A DNA stretch of 13,582 bases from the NCBI GenBank assembly GCA_029266295.1, contig JAQSXD010000043.1, positions 1-13,582 of the forward strand. The letters run 5' to 3'. Origin of the DNA: Bacillota bacterium. GTDB lineage: Bacteria > Bacillota > Clostridia > Peptostreptococcales > Anaerovoracaceae. Shown one piece after another: positions 7,275 through 13,582 of the stretch (position 1 is the stretch's first letter; each line of letters begins with the position of its first letter). A program made the translations under genes and the position numbers. The notes under the pieces were generated by a model, which saw only the letters and a program-made list of their open reading frames with translations, was not told where the DNA came from and did not search any database.

Positions 7275-8660
7275 TTACTCAATCGGAGCTAAGCTGGCCT
7301 GAAAATGGCGTAAAATCGGAGGCTCCCAGGTAATCTTGTAGCCGTGATGGATGCTTTCACGGCGCTTCCAGACCTCATGAATCGCCTCAATAACCATATC
7401 ATAATGACTTTGGGTATAGACACGGCGTGGTATTGCAAGCCGTGTGAACTCGTTGATCGACTTGAGTTGCTTTCCAGTGTCAGGATCATTGCCAATCATA
7501 TACGAGCCGATGTCGCAGGAACGCAATCCGCATTCCTTGTAGAGTTCCACCGCCAGTACCTGTCCGGGGAATTCATCGTATGGCAGCTGGGGATAGAATT
7601 TTGCAGCATCAAGGAAAATTCCATGGCCGCCTGCCGGGCTTTGATAAGGAATTTCCAGTTCATCCAACCGATCACCAAAATACTCCATTGTACCAATGCG
7701 ATAGCGCAGCCAGCTTTCGTCAAGTCCCTCATAAAGGCCAACTGCAATGCACTCAAGATCGCGACCGTTGAGACCACCATAGGAATAAAAGCCCTCATAG
7801 CTGATACAGTTCGCTTTGATACTCAAGATGTAAGGTGCATTGTCATCCTTGACGCCGATTAAACCACCCATATTGACAATGGTATCTTTCTTTGCGGACA
7901 TCGTAAAAGTATCTGCCAAATCGAAAAAGGCATGGATAATCTCTTGAATAGACATATCTTTACATTCCGGCTCACGCATTTTAACGAACATTGCATTTTC
8001 TGCATAACGTGCCGCATCAATATTGAGATGAATATGATATTTTTGGCAAACCGACGCGACCTCGCGCATATTTTTCAAGGAAACAGGCTGACCGCCAGCA
8101 GAATTATTGGTAATCGTCATAACAACCATACCAATCGTTTCAGGGCCCTTTTCCTTGATCATCTCCTCCATTTTTGCCACATCCATGTTTCCCTTAAATA
8201 GAGCACGGAGCTGACTATCCGCAGCCTCGGGGTTGCAGCACTCAAGACAGCGAGCTCCAGCTAACTCAACATGTGCACGTGTCGTATCGAAAAATAGGTT
8301 TGCAATCGCATATTTCCCTTTTTCCAGGAAACTAGGAAACAGAACCTTTTCTGCGGCACGCCCTTGATGGACAGGCTGAATGTAGCCATATCCAAAGACA
8401 TCCTTTGCAGCTTCAATCAACTTATAATAGCTTTTCCCACCTGCATAAGCCTCGTCACCGAGCATCAGTGCTGCCCATTGTGCGTCGCTCATGGCGTTGG
8501 TACCGGAATCAGTCAGAGTATCGACGTACACGTCCTCGCCGCGCAGGCGAAAAAGGTTGTACTCTGCCTCTCTGATGTACTGCTCACGCTGCTCGCAAGT
8601 CGTCATTTTGATCGGTTCCACCATCTTGATACGGTAAGGTTCTGGAATAAAATGTGCCAT
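7275..8660 (-). CDS. tnaA: Tryptophanase (L-tryptophan indole-lyase), PLP-dependent
   Basis: This 461-residue beta-eliminating lyase would split tryptophan into indole, pyruvate and ammonia. It belongs to the tryptophanase/tyrosine phenol-lyase family: LTDSGTNAMSD (49-59), phosphate-binding HQGR (98-101), TITNNSAGGQPVSL (182-195), D215 and R218 in NIDAARYAEN, and the PLP lysine K258 in SAKKD. Residues that separate the two enzymes favour tryptophanase. FFDTT supplies Asp125 (E. coli Asp137, Thr in tyrosine phenol-lyase), LRHF supplies His452 (E. coli His463, Phe in the other enzyme), and CDIGS has Ile384 where tyrosine phenol-lyase has its substrate-binding Arg. The ATG at 8660 is chosen for GGAGG 7 nt upstream and for matching the family N-terminus (PEPYRIKMVEPIK). 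The open frame upstream to 8978 is an artefact. The 80-bp leader shows no TnaC-like peptide containing Trp. Tyrosine or other side activities cannot be excluded. Confidence 0.93.
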   Translation of the reverse strand: MAHFIPEPYRIKMVEPIKMTTCEQREQYIREAEYNLFRLRGEDVYVDTLTDSGTNAMSDAQWAALMLGDEAYAGGKSYYKLIEAAKDVFGYGYIQPVHQGRAAEKVLFPSFLEKGKYAIANLFFDTTRAHVELAGARCLECCNPEAADSQLRALFKGNMDVAKMEEMIKEKGPETIGMVVMTITNNSAGGQPVSLKNMREVASVCQKYHIHLNIDAARYAENAMFVKMREPECKDMSIQEIIHAFFDLADTFTMSAKKDTIVNMGGLIGVKDDNAPYILSIKANCISYEGFYSYGGLNGRDLECIAVGLYEGLDESWLRYRIGTMEYFGDRLDELEIPYQSPAGGHGIFLDAAKFYPQLPYDEFPGQVLAVELYKECGLRSCDIGSYMIGNDPDTGKQLKSINEFTRLAIPRRVYTQSHYDMVIEAIHEVWKRRESIHHGYKITWEPPILRHFQASLAPIE

Positions 8661-8740
8661 AATACTACCTCCATTTTTTTCGTTATATAGAGCCCCGGTC
8701 CCCGTCAGTAAGGCAGGTAGCGGACAGCACTTGAACACAT

Positions 8741-9403
8741 TTAGTTTTTTCTGGAAATTCCCAGGATGGCTCCCAGACAAATAGAAAGCATCGCCGCCAT
8801 AAGCACGCGATATTCGGAAGGCAGCATGAAGGTTACGGTATGCGCCGGGATCCAGAAGGCCGGAATCGTTCTGCAGACTACAAAGGTAACAAATCCTTTT
8901 AAATCGGCGGCGTCCAGCACCTCGTTCAAGGCTAGCTCCCTCATCTGAAGCATTCTGCCCTGGCCCAAATCGATCCATGTATCGGTAATGCGATGGAATA
9001 ACATAAACGACGGCCCAAAGAACAGATTCGTAATGGCACTGATAAAAAAAGCTGTCACAAGAATTGGAAAGAGGCCTTCCCCTTTGACAAAAGGCAGGTA
9101 TCCTCTCTCCATACAGCTTCGAACCCCCGCGTCAAACAATGTGAACATCAGGGTGACCGACATTCCGATGATGCCCCAGACGATTACGCGCCACAAGACA
9201 CCATGCGGCTTTTTCCAGTATCTCGTCACGATTCTGATTGCCAGCAGTTCGCCCATACTGGCCAGAACAGCAAACTTAATAAATCCCATCAGGTATGGGG
9301 AGGTTTGGGAAGCTGTCAAAAACATGGTATGGGTCCCCGGTGCGATCAGAAAAGCGATCACACCGAGCAACACTGTCCCCCACAGAATATCTCCCCTCTT
9401 CAT
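8741..9403 (-). CDS. Six-helix membrane protein resembling the Mpv17/PMP22 family
   Basis: This is a 220-residue, strongly hydrophobic protein with about six helices (near 7-25, 37-58, 70-92, 108-137, 168-190, 195-215) and no signal peptide. The second half looks like the eukaryotic Mpv17/PMP22 peroxisomal/mitochondrial membrane family: FFGPSFMLFHRITDTWI (128-144) matches their GP-x-x-H-x-WY-x-x-L-D region, and WIPAHTVTFMLPSEYRV (184-200) matches the W-P-x-x-Q-x-x-N-F-x-x-V-P-x-x-x-R-V signature. The match is distant and made by eye. Mpv17 itself has been described as a non-selective channel. The ATG at 9403 has GGAGG 7 nt upstream. The gene lies between ptb and tnaA with short gaps (58 and 80 bp), so it is probably co-transcribed. 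A role in moving a product or substrate such as indole or aryl acids across the membrane is only inference. Confidence 0.6.
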   Translation of the reverse strand: MKRGDILWGTVLLGVIAFLIAPGTHTMFLTASQTSPYLMGFIKFAVLASMGELLAIRIVTRYWKKPHGVLWRVIVWGIIGMSVTLMFTLFDAGVRSCMERGYLPFVKGEGLFPILVTAFFISAITNLFFGPSFMLFHRITDTWIDLGQGRMLQMRELALNEVLDAADLKGFVTFVVCRTIPAFWIPAHTVTFMLPSEYRVLMAAMLSICLGAILGISRKN

Positions 9404-9461
9404 CTCGATGCCTCCATGATTATTAATACGTGCCTGGAATAAATCAGGGCTTCTCTAACTG

Positions 9462-10364
9462 CTATTGCGCCGATGCTGCGGACAATACCAGCGAAAGGTA
9501 TTTCTCCTCCGCGGTAGCACCTCTTGATACCAAAACGATCGGGGCGCCGGCGCCGGTGATCATGCCTGCCATCTTCGCGCCAGCAGTAAACTGGAATGCT
9601 TTCGCCAGCAGATTACCGCTGGTCATGTTGGGCATGAGGAGGATATCCGCATCCCCCGTAACTGGGCTGGAATATCCCTTGATTTCGGCGGCCTCGGCAC
9701 TCATGGCCAGATCATAGGATATAGGACCTTCCACGATGCAGCCGGGAAGTTTCCCTTCCCGGTTCATCATTTTCAGCAAATCTCCATCGATGGATTCCTG
9801 CATTTTTGGATTAACCTGCTCTGCCGCCGCCAAAACGGCGACTTTGGGATTTTCATACCCTAAACCATTGAGGACCTTTACCGCGTTCATGAGAATCTGT
9901 GCCTTTTCGTTTAAATCGGGATACGGAAGCATCCCGCCATCGGTCAATACCAGCAATTTATGATAGCTCGGTACTTCAAAGATCCCGAAGTGGGACATAA
10001 GCCCCCCCTTCTGCAGACCCCGCTCCTTGTTTACTGCTTCTTTGAGGAGGTCTGCCGTCTGAAGCTTTCCTTTCATTAGAAAATCCGCTTCCCCTTCGCG
10101 CACCATCCGAACTGCCCTGCGGGCCGCCGCAGCATTGTCGCTGATATCGACCACCTCTGCTTCCGGAAAGGAGAACCCTTCTTTTTTCATAATACTTTCT
10201 ATTTTGGCTTGATCCCCAATTAAAATCGGCACCACAATTCCGTTTTCATAAGCCCTGTTAATTCCCTCCAGCGTATGCTCATCATGGGCTGCAGCGACAG
10301 CCACTTTTTTCTTTTGAGGATTTTTTTGGACAAATTGAATCAGCTCTTCAAAATTTTTCATCAT
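9462..10364 (-). CDS. ptb: Phosphate butyryltransferase (phosphotransbutyrylase)
   Basis: This 300-residue cytoplasmic enzyme of the phosphate acetyl/butyryltransferase family exchanges CoA of an acyl-CoA for phosphate, giving the acyl phosphate used by butyrate kinase. Features match clostridial Ptb: KKVAVAAAHDEHTLE, ADFLMKGKLQTADLL, SHFGIFEVPSYHKLLVLTD, NPKVAVLAAAEQVNPKM, CIVEGPISYDLAMS, the GDADILLMPNMTSGN motif and a closing GAGAPIVLVSRGATAEEK. Length is normal. Two ATGs lie in tandem (10364 and 10361); GGAG is 3 nt from the first and 6 nt from the second, so translation may begin at either, with a one-residue difference. Ptb of C. acetobutylicum likewise starts M-x-K-x-F. The gene begins 27 bp after the symporter stop. 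Its acyl specificity cannot be read off; the neighbours suggest aromatic or branched acyl-CoA. Confidence 0.93.
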   Translation of the reverse strand: MMKNFEELIQFVQKNPQKKKVAVAAAHDEHTLEGINRAYENGIVVPILIGDQAKIESIMKKEGFSFPEAEVVDISDNAAAARRAVRMVREGEADFLMKGKLQTADLLKEAVNKERGLQKGGLMSHFGIFEVPSYHKLLVLTDGGMLPYPDLNEKAQILMNAVKVLNGLGYENPKVAVLAAAEQVNPKMQESIDGDLLKMMNREGKLPGCIVEGPISYDLAMSAEAAEIKGYSSPVTGDADILLMPNMTSGNLLAKAFQFTAGAKMAGMITGAGAPIVLVSRGATAEEKYLSLVLSAASAQ

Positions 10365-10391
10365 TCACTCCGCAAATAGTATTCCGCTTTG

Positions 10392-11855
10392 TTACACCTG
10401 GCTTGGAACAGTGCTCTTTTTTCTGTAAAAAACGATATATGCAAATCCCAGAACAATCACTGCTGCGACGATCATTGCTGCGACAGAATGGAATTTATCC
10501 CAATACCCTTTAAAGAAGATGATCAGAACGATCAGAGGCAGGATATAGGATACATATGCTCTGACGGCAGCCGGGAACCTGCGACCTTCCCCTGCATTGG
10601 CCTCATTGTAAAAGCCTTGCCAACCCCAGCCGTACCGGTAGGTACAGAACATCAGGTAAACCAACGAGCCTAAAGGAAGGACGTTGTTGGATACAATAAA
10701 GTCTTCCAGATCCATGACAACCGTGCCTTCGCCGAGAGGCGCAAATCCGCTCCAAAGGTTGAATCCTAAAATGCAGGGCATCGATAAAACAATAACTGCT
10801 ACGATATTGATCATAACCGCTTTTTTTCTTTCCCAGCCCCATAAATCGATGGCAAAGGAAATAATATTCTCAAATACGGCGATGATGGTCGTCAGAGCCG
10901 CAAAGGACAGGAACACGAAGAAGAGGGCTCCCCAGATAACTCCGCCGGTCATATGATTGAAAATATTCGGCAGTGTGATGAAAACCAGGCCAGGCCCTGC
11001 ACCGGGTTCTACGCCGAAGGCAAAACACGCCGGGATGATAATAATGCCGGCCATCAGAGCAACCAGTGTATCCAGCGCTGTAATGCTGACGGCTTCTCCT
11101 GCAAGGGAACGGGATTTATCCAGATAGCTTCCAAATATAGCCATAGAACCCATGCCGAGAGATAAAGTAAAAAACGCCTGACCCATTGCCGCAAATACGA
11201 CATTGCCAACTCCCTGTTCCATCAGTCTTCCAAAATCAGGCTTCAGGTAAAAACTCAGGCCTGTTCCTGCGCCTTCCAGCGTAACGGAGCGGACAGCCAG
11301 CACGGCCATCAAAAGGATTAGGCATATCATCATAACCTTTGTGACCTTTTCTACTCCGTTCCTTAAGCCCATTGCACAGATTCCGAAGGAAATTAATATT
11401 GCGATGATCGTCCAGATCGTAAGTGTTGCCGGGGAACTGAGCATATCACCAAAACTGCCGGCGACCTGATCCGGAGTCAGACCTGAGAAATCTCCTTTTC
11501 CGGATTTAAAGCAGTAGTAAAGCATCCAGCCACCCACCATGGTGTAGAACATCATCAACATATAATTGCCCGCCATTGCGATGTAGCCAAATAAATGCCA
11601 TTTGGTTCCCTCCGGCTCCAGTACCCGAAAGGAAGAAGCGGCACTTTTTTGGCTTCCCCGGCCTACTGAGAATTCCATGATCATGATCGGCAGACCCAAT
11701 ATTACAAGAAATAATAAATAGATAAGAATGAATGCCGCTCCGCCGTAAAGACCTGTAATGTATGGAAATCTCCACACGTTTCCAAGGCCGACTGCACAGC
11801 CTGCAGAGACCAGGATGAAGCCCAGTCTTGAAGCAAATTGTTCTCTTTCTTTCAT
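10392..11855 (-). CDS. NSS-family sodium:amino acid symporter, probably for aromatic amino acids (TnaT-like)
   Basis: This 487-residue transporter has 12 predicted helices and the LeuT fold of the neurotransmitter:sodium symporter family. Helix 1 carries SRLGFILVSAGCAVGLGNVWRFPY, split by the family's unwound AVGLGN sodium/substrate site. Helix 6 has GQAFFTLSLGMGSM, matching LeuT's FFTLSLGFG with the sodium ligand Thr254. Helix 8 has AALTTIIA, matching the LeuT Thr354/Ser355 sodium ligands. Helix 7 has an Asp (ALDTLVAL) near the site where LeuT has Asn286 and Glu290, which suggests chloride independence. Helix 12 is present, unlike in 11-helix bacterial members such as Tyt1. The start at 11855 has AGGAGGG 6 nt upstream; that site overlaps the iorB stop, so translation is coupled. 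Known family members include Symbiobacterium TnaT, a tryptophan symporter. Location between iorB and ptb, with tnaA nearby, makes tryptophan or another aromatic amino acid the likely substrate. Confidence 0.9.
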   Translation of the reverse strand: MKEREQFASRLGFILVSAGCAVGLGNVWRFPYITGLYGGAAFILIYLLFLVILGLPIMIMEFSVGRGSQKSAASSFRVLEPEGTKWHLFGYIAMAGNYMLMMFYTMVGGWMLYYCFKSGKGDFSGLTPDQVAGSFGDMLSSPATLTIWTIIAILISFGICAMGLRNGVEKVTKVMMICLILLMAVLAVRSVTLEGAGTGLSFYLKPDFGRLMEQGVGNVVFAAMGQAFFTLSLGMGSMAIFGSYLDKSRSLAGEAVSITALDTLVALMAGIIIIPACFAFGVEPGAGPGLVFITLPNIFNHMTGGVIWGALFFVFLSFAALTTIIAVFENIISFAIDLWGWERKKAVMINIVAVIVLSMPCILGFNLWSGFAPLGEGTVVMDLEDFIVSNNVLPLGSLVYLMFCTYRYGWGWQGFYNEANAGEGRRFPAAVRAYVSYILPLIVLIIFFKGYWDKFHSVAAMIVAAVIVLGFAYIVFYRKKSTVPSQV

Positions 11856-11866
11856 AGTAATCCCTC

Positions 11867-12439
11867 CTAAATTTTATATCCCGCTTCAAATGCATTCCAG
11901 TTAATATCTTCGAAGCCCTTTTTTACATTTTTTCTGATCAATGATTCCCAATCGATCTCATTCAAGCGCATCGCCTTTATCAGCGCTCCGAGCAATACTA
12001 CGTTCATCGTCTTCGAATTTCCCAAATCTCGTGCAATATCACCCGCTTTGATCACAACGGTGTCGGCTGCTTCCTGCAATGTCTGTAAGACGCTCTCGGG
12101 ATATTGTTCCGCTCCGATCTGTATCGGTATCGTAGGCATCTCAAAATCATTGACCACTAACTCACCTCCCTGCTTTAAATATTCGATCCATCTTAAAGCC
12201 TCCATTTTTTCAAAGGCCACGATCACGTCGGCTTCACCCTTTCCCATGATTGGGGAATGAACCTTATCCCCAAATCGGATCTGCGTGCTTACGTTGCCTC
12301 CTCTTTGTGACATGCCGTGTATCTCCGACATTTTCACATCATAGCCTGCTTTCAACAAGCCTTCAGTTAATATTTTACTTGCAAGTATAGTTCCCTGTCC
12401 ACCGACTCCTACCAGCAAAATATTTTTTATTTCACTCAT
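11867..12439 (-). CDS. iorB: Indolepyruvate ferredoxin oxidoreductase, beta subunit
   Basis: This 190-residue subunit belongs to the gamma-domain family of 2-oxoacid:ferredoxin oxidoreductases. With IorA it oxidises indolepyruvate and other aryl-pyruvates to aryl-acetyl-CoA, CO2 and reduced ferredoxin. It shows the N-terminal glycine motif LLVGVGGQGTILAS, then SEIHGMSQRGGNVSTQIRFG, DVIVAFEKMEALRW and a helical C-terminus starting NVVLLGALIKAM, all typical of IorB. Length matches the usual 185-200. The ATG at 12439 has AAGGAGG 7 nt upstream. It follows iorA by 66 bp and is 11 bp from the symporter start, so it is in one transcript with both. Confidence 0.95.
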   Translation of the reverse strand: MSEIKNILLVGVGGQGTILASKILTEGLLKAGYDVKMSEIHGMSQRGGNVSTQIRFGDKVHSPIMGKGEADVIVAFEKMEALRWIEYLKQGGELVVNDFEMPTIPIQIGAEQYPESVLQTLQEAADTVVIKAGDIARDLGNSKTMNVVLLGALIKAMRLNEIDWESLIRKNVKKGFEDINWNAFEAGYKI

Positions 12440-12473
12440 TTCAAAACCTCCTTATACACCTATCCACATTTGT

Positions 12474-12501
12474 GCAGCAACGTGCTGCGAGCAGGGTCGC
12501 A
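12474..12501 (-). other. Two overlapping hairpins between iorA and iorB
   Basis: On the minus strand TGCGA/TCGCA (12497-12501 with 12486-12490) and GCAGCA/TGCTGC (12483-12488 with 12474-12479) can each form a stem. They share three bases, so the two stems compete. No T-run follows, so this is not a terminator. It could set the iorA:iorB mRNA ratio or be an RNase-resistant end, and it lies about 12 nt upstream of the iorB ribosome binding site. Confidence 0.4.
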
Positions 12502-12505
12502 ATTT

Positions 12506-13582
12506 TTAGTTAATAGCATCAAACGTGCAGACCTGTCTGCAAATGCCACATCCAGTACAGGATTCAGCGCTGATCCGCACCGTCTCGCCTGCGAGGATAG
12601 CAGGGCATCCGGTTTTTACGCATCGTTTGCACTTGGTGCATTTTTCCTGATCAATCACACACTTCTTCGGACGAAGATCAAATTCTCTGTTGTCCTGATC
12701 GGTAAACTTTTTCAGGATACAAGGCCACTTCGCGATGATAACGGCAGGCTCATCCTTTCTCAGAGCTACATCGATTGCGGCTTCCGCTTCTGTGAGCATG
12801 AGGGGATTTAAAACAGTGATATTTTCTTCCTTTACGCCAATCGCCTTGCATATTGCCGGAATATCGGCCTCTATGGCAGGCTCGCCCATAAGTGTGTATC
12901 CTGTCCCGGGATTCTCCTGGTGACCTGTCATTGCGGTGATACGGTTATCCAAAATGATCGTTACGCTGTTTCCTCTGTTACAAACGACATCCATAAGACT
13001 TGTTATTCCTGAGTGGAAAAAGGTTGAATCGCCGATGACAGATACGATCTTCAGGTCGGAGCCCGCCTTTTTTAAAACGGTGGATGCTCCGTGCCCTGTG
13101 CTGATGCTTCCGCCCATGCAAAAACAAGTATGCATCGCGGAAAGCGGCGGCGCCGAACCTAATGTATAGCATCCAATATCTCCGGTCACGATGAGCTTCT
13201 TCATTTTGCTCAAGGTATAGAATATTCCTCTGTGGGGACAGCCTGCACAGAGGGCCGGAGGTCTCGCGGTTGCTTTTTTATCGACCTTTAATGCTTCCGT
13301 TTCTGTCCCCATGACAGCCTTTCGGACGATATCTGGATTCAGCTCATCCATTTTCGGAATGATTTCTTTTCCGATGCACGAAATACCCGCCATTTTCAGG
13401 TGGTTCTCAATATATGGGTCCATTTCCTCCACGATATATAGCGTTTCTACTCTGTCAGCGAATTTTTTCATTTTTTCCATTGGCATCGGAAAGGTCATTC
13501 CCAGCTTTAAATAAGAAGCGTCATTGCCGAATACTTCCTTCGCGTACTGATACGCCACCCCCGAACTGATGACACCGACTTC
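12506..13582 (-). CDS. iorA: Indolepyruvate ferredoxin oxidoreductase, alpha subunit (5' end outside window)
   Basis: The C-terminal 358 residues of an enzyme of about 600 are visible. The GTG at 13558 is an internal valine (reading EVGVISSGVAYQYAKEV through it), so the frame continues beyond the window. The part seen contains CAGCPHRG, typical of IorA, then the thiamine diphosphate domain with TGDIGCYTLG, STGHGAS and the metal-binding GDSTFFHSGI...VTIILDN, followed by TAMTGHQENPGTG. The last 70 residues are a ferredoxin-like domain with two 4Fe-4S motifs, CTKCKRCVKTGCP and CTGCGICRQVCTF. All expected C-terminal cysteines are present. The enzyme decarboxylates aryl-pyruvates from aromatic amino acids and passes electrons through its clusters to ferredoxin. 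It is the most upstream gene seen; the cluster promoter and any regulator lie outside. Confidence 0.95.
   Translation of the reverse strand, partial: EVGVISSGVAYQYAKEVFGNDASYLKLGMTFPMPMEKMKKFADRVETLYIVEEMDPYIENHLKMAGISCIGKEIIPKMDELNPDIVRKAVMGTETEALKVDKKATARPPALCAGCPHRGIFYTLSKMKKLIVTGDIGCYTLGSAPPLSAMHTCFCMGGSISTGHGASTVLKKAGSDLKIVSVIGDSTFFHSGITSLMDVVCNRGNSVTIILDNRITAMTGHQENPGTGYTLMGEPAIEADIPAICKAIGVKEENITVLNPLMLTEAEAAIDVALRKDEPAVIIAKWPCILKKFTDQDNREFDLRPKKCVIDQEKCTKCKRCVKTGCPAILAGETVRISAESCTGCGICRQVCTFDAIN

Noticed and set aside
8705..8740. An 11-codon open frame (MCSSAVRYLPY) right after the membrane-protein stop and before tnaA, possibly a TnaC-like leader peptide
   Set aside because: It has no ribosome binding site and no tryptophan codon, and no terminator follows it, so nothing supports tryptophan-induced regulation of the TnaC kind.
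8661..8978. In-frame extension of the tryptophanase frame up to 8978
   Set aside because: It overlaps the membrane-protein gene and does not resemble the family. The ATG at 8660 has GGAGG and matches the family N-terminus.
13558..13582. GTG at 13558 as start of a complete iorA
   Set aside because: The frame continues upstream to the window edge with family-like residues (EVGVISSG), and the N-terminal half of the enzyme would be missing.
1..13582. CRISPR arrays, tRNA/rRNA genes, insertion sequences or phage genes
   Set aside because: I looked for regular repeats, cloverleaf-like segments, transposase motifs and terminal inverted repeats and saw none; nearly all sequence is coding.

Overview
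The window is 13.6 kb in which every supported gene lies on the minus strand, so transcription runs from high to low coordinates. Genes are tightly packed, most start codons have a strong GGAGG-type ribosome binding site, and the gene content is ferredoxin-linked amino-acid fermentation, Ptb/Buk energy conservation, a TipAS-type MerR regulator and a two-component/FtsX-type ABC module. This points to an anaerobic, amino-acid-fermenting Bacillota, probably a clostridium-like organism. That assignment rests on gene content only; there is no rRNA or other taxonomic marker.

Region A (13582 down to about 6086) looks like a catabolic cluster for aromatic amino acids. In transcription order it holds iorA (5' end outside the window), iorB, an NSS-family sodium/amino-acid symporter, phosphate butyryltransferase (ptb), a six-helix membrane protein that resembles the Mpv17/PMP22 family, tryptophanase (tnaA) and butyrate kinase (buk). 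Read as a pathway, the symporter imports tryptophan or another aromatic amino acid. Tryptophanase cleaves tryptophan to indole, pyruvate and ammonia. IorAB oxidises the aryl-pyruvate made by an aminotransferase not seen here to an aryl-acetyl-CoA and reduced ferredoxin. Ptb and Buk could then turn an acyl-CoA into a free acid plus ATP. That the last two steps act on aryl-acetyl-CoA is inference from gene order.

Region B (6085 to 5111) is a single MerR-family regulator with a C-terminal TipAS-type drug-sensing domain. It has its own promoter with the 19-bp spacer typical of MerR-controlled promoters, and a clear hairpin terminator follows it.

Region C (5110 to 1) is a sensing/transport operon: an OmpR-family response regulator, a histidine kinase, a large FtsX-type ABC permease and its ATPase (3' end outside the window). 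Coding regions overlap or abut: ATGA between regulator and kinase, a few bases between kinase and permease, and 1 bp between permease and ATPase. The kinase gene ends in a short imperfect tandem repeat that is read in two frames and also carries the permease's ribosome binding site. The only non-coding stretch near 300 bp (4836-5161) holds this operon's probable promoter and operator and the MerR terminator.
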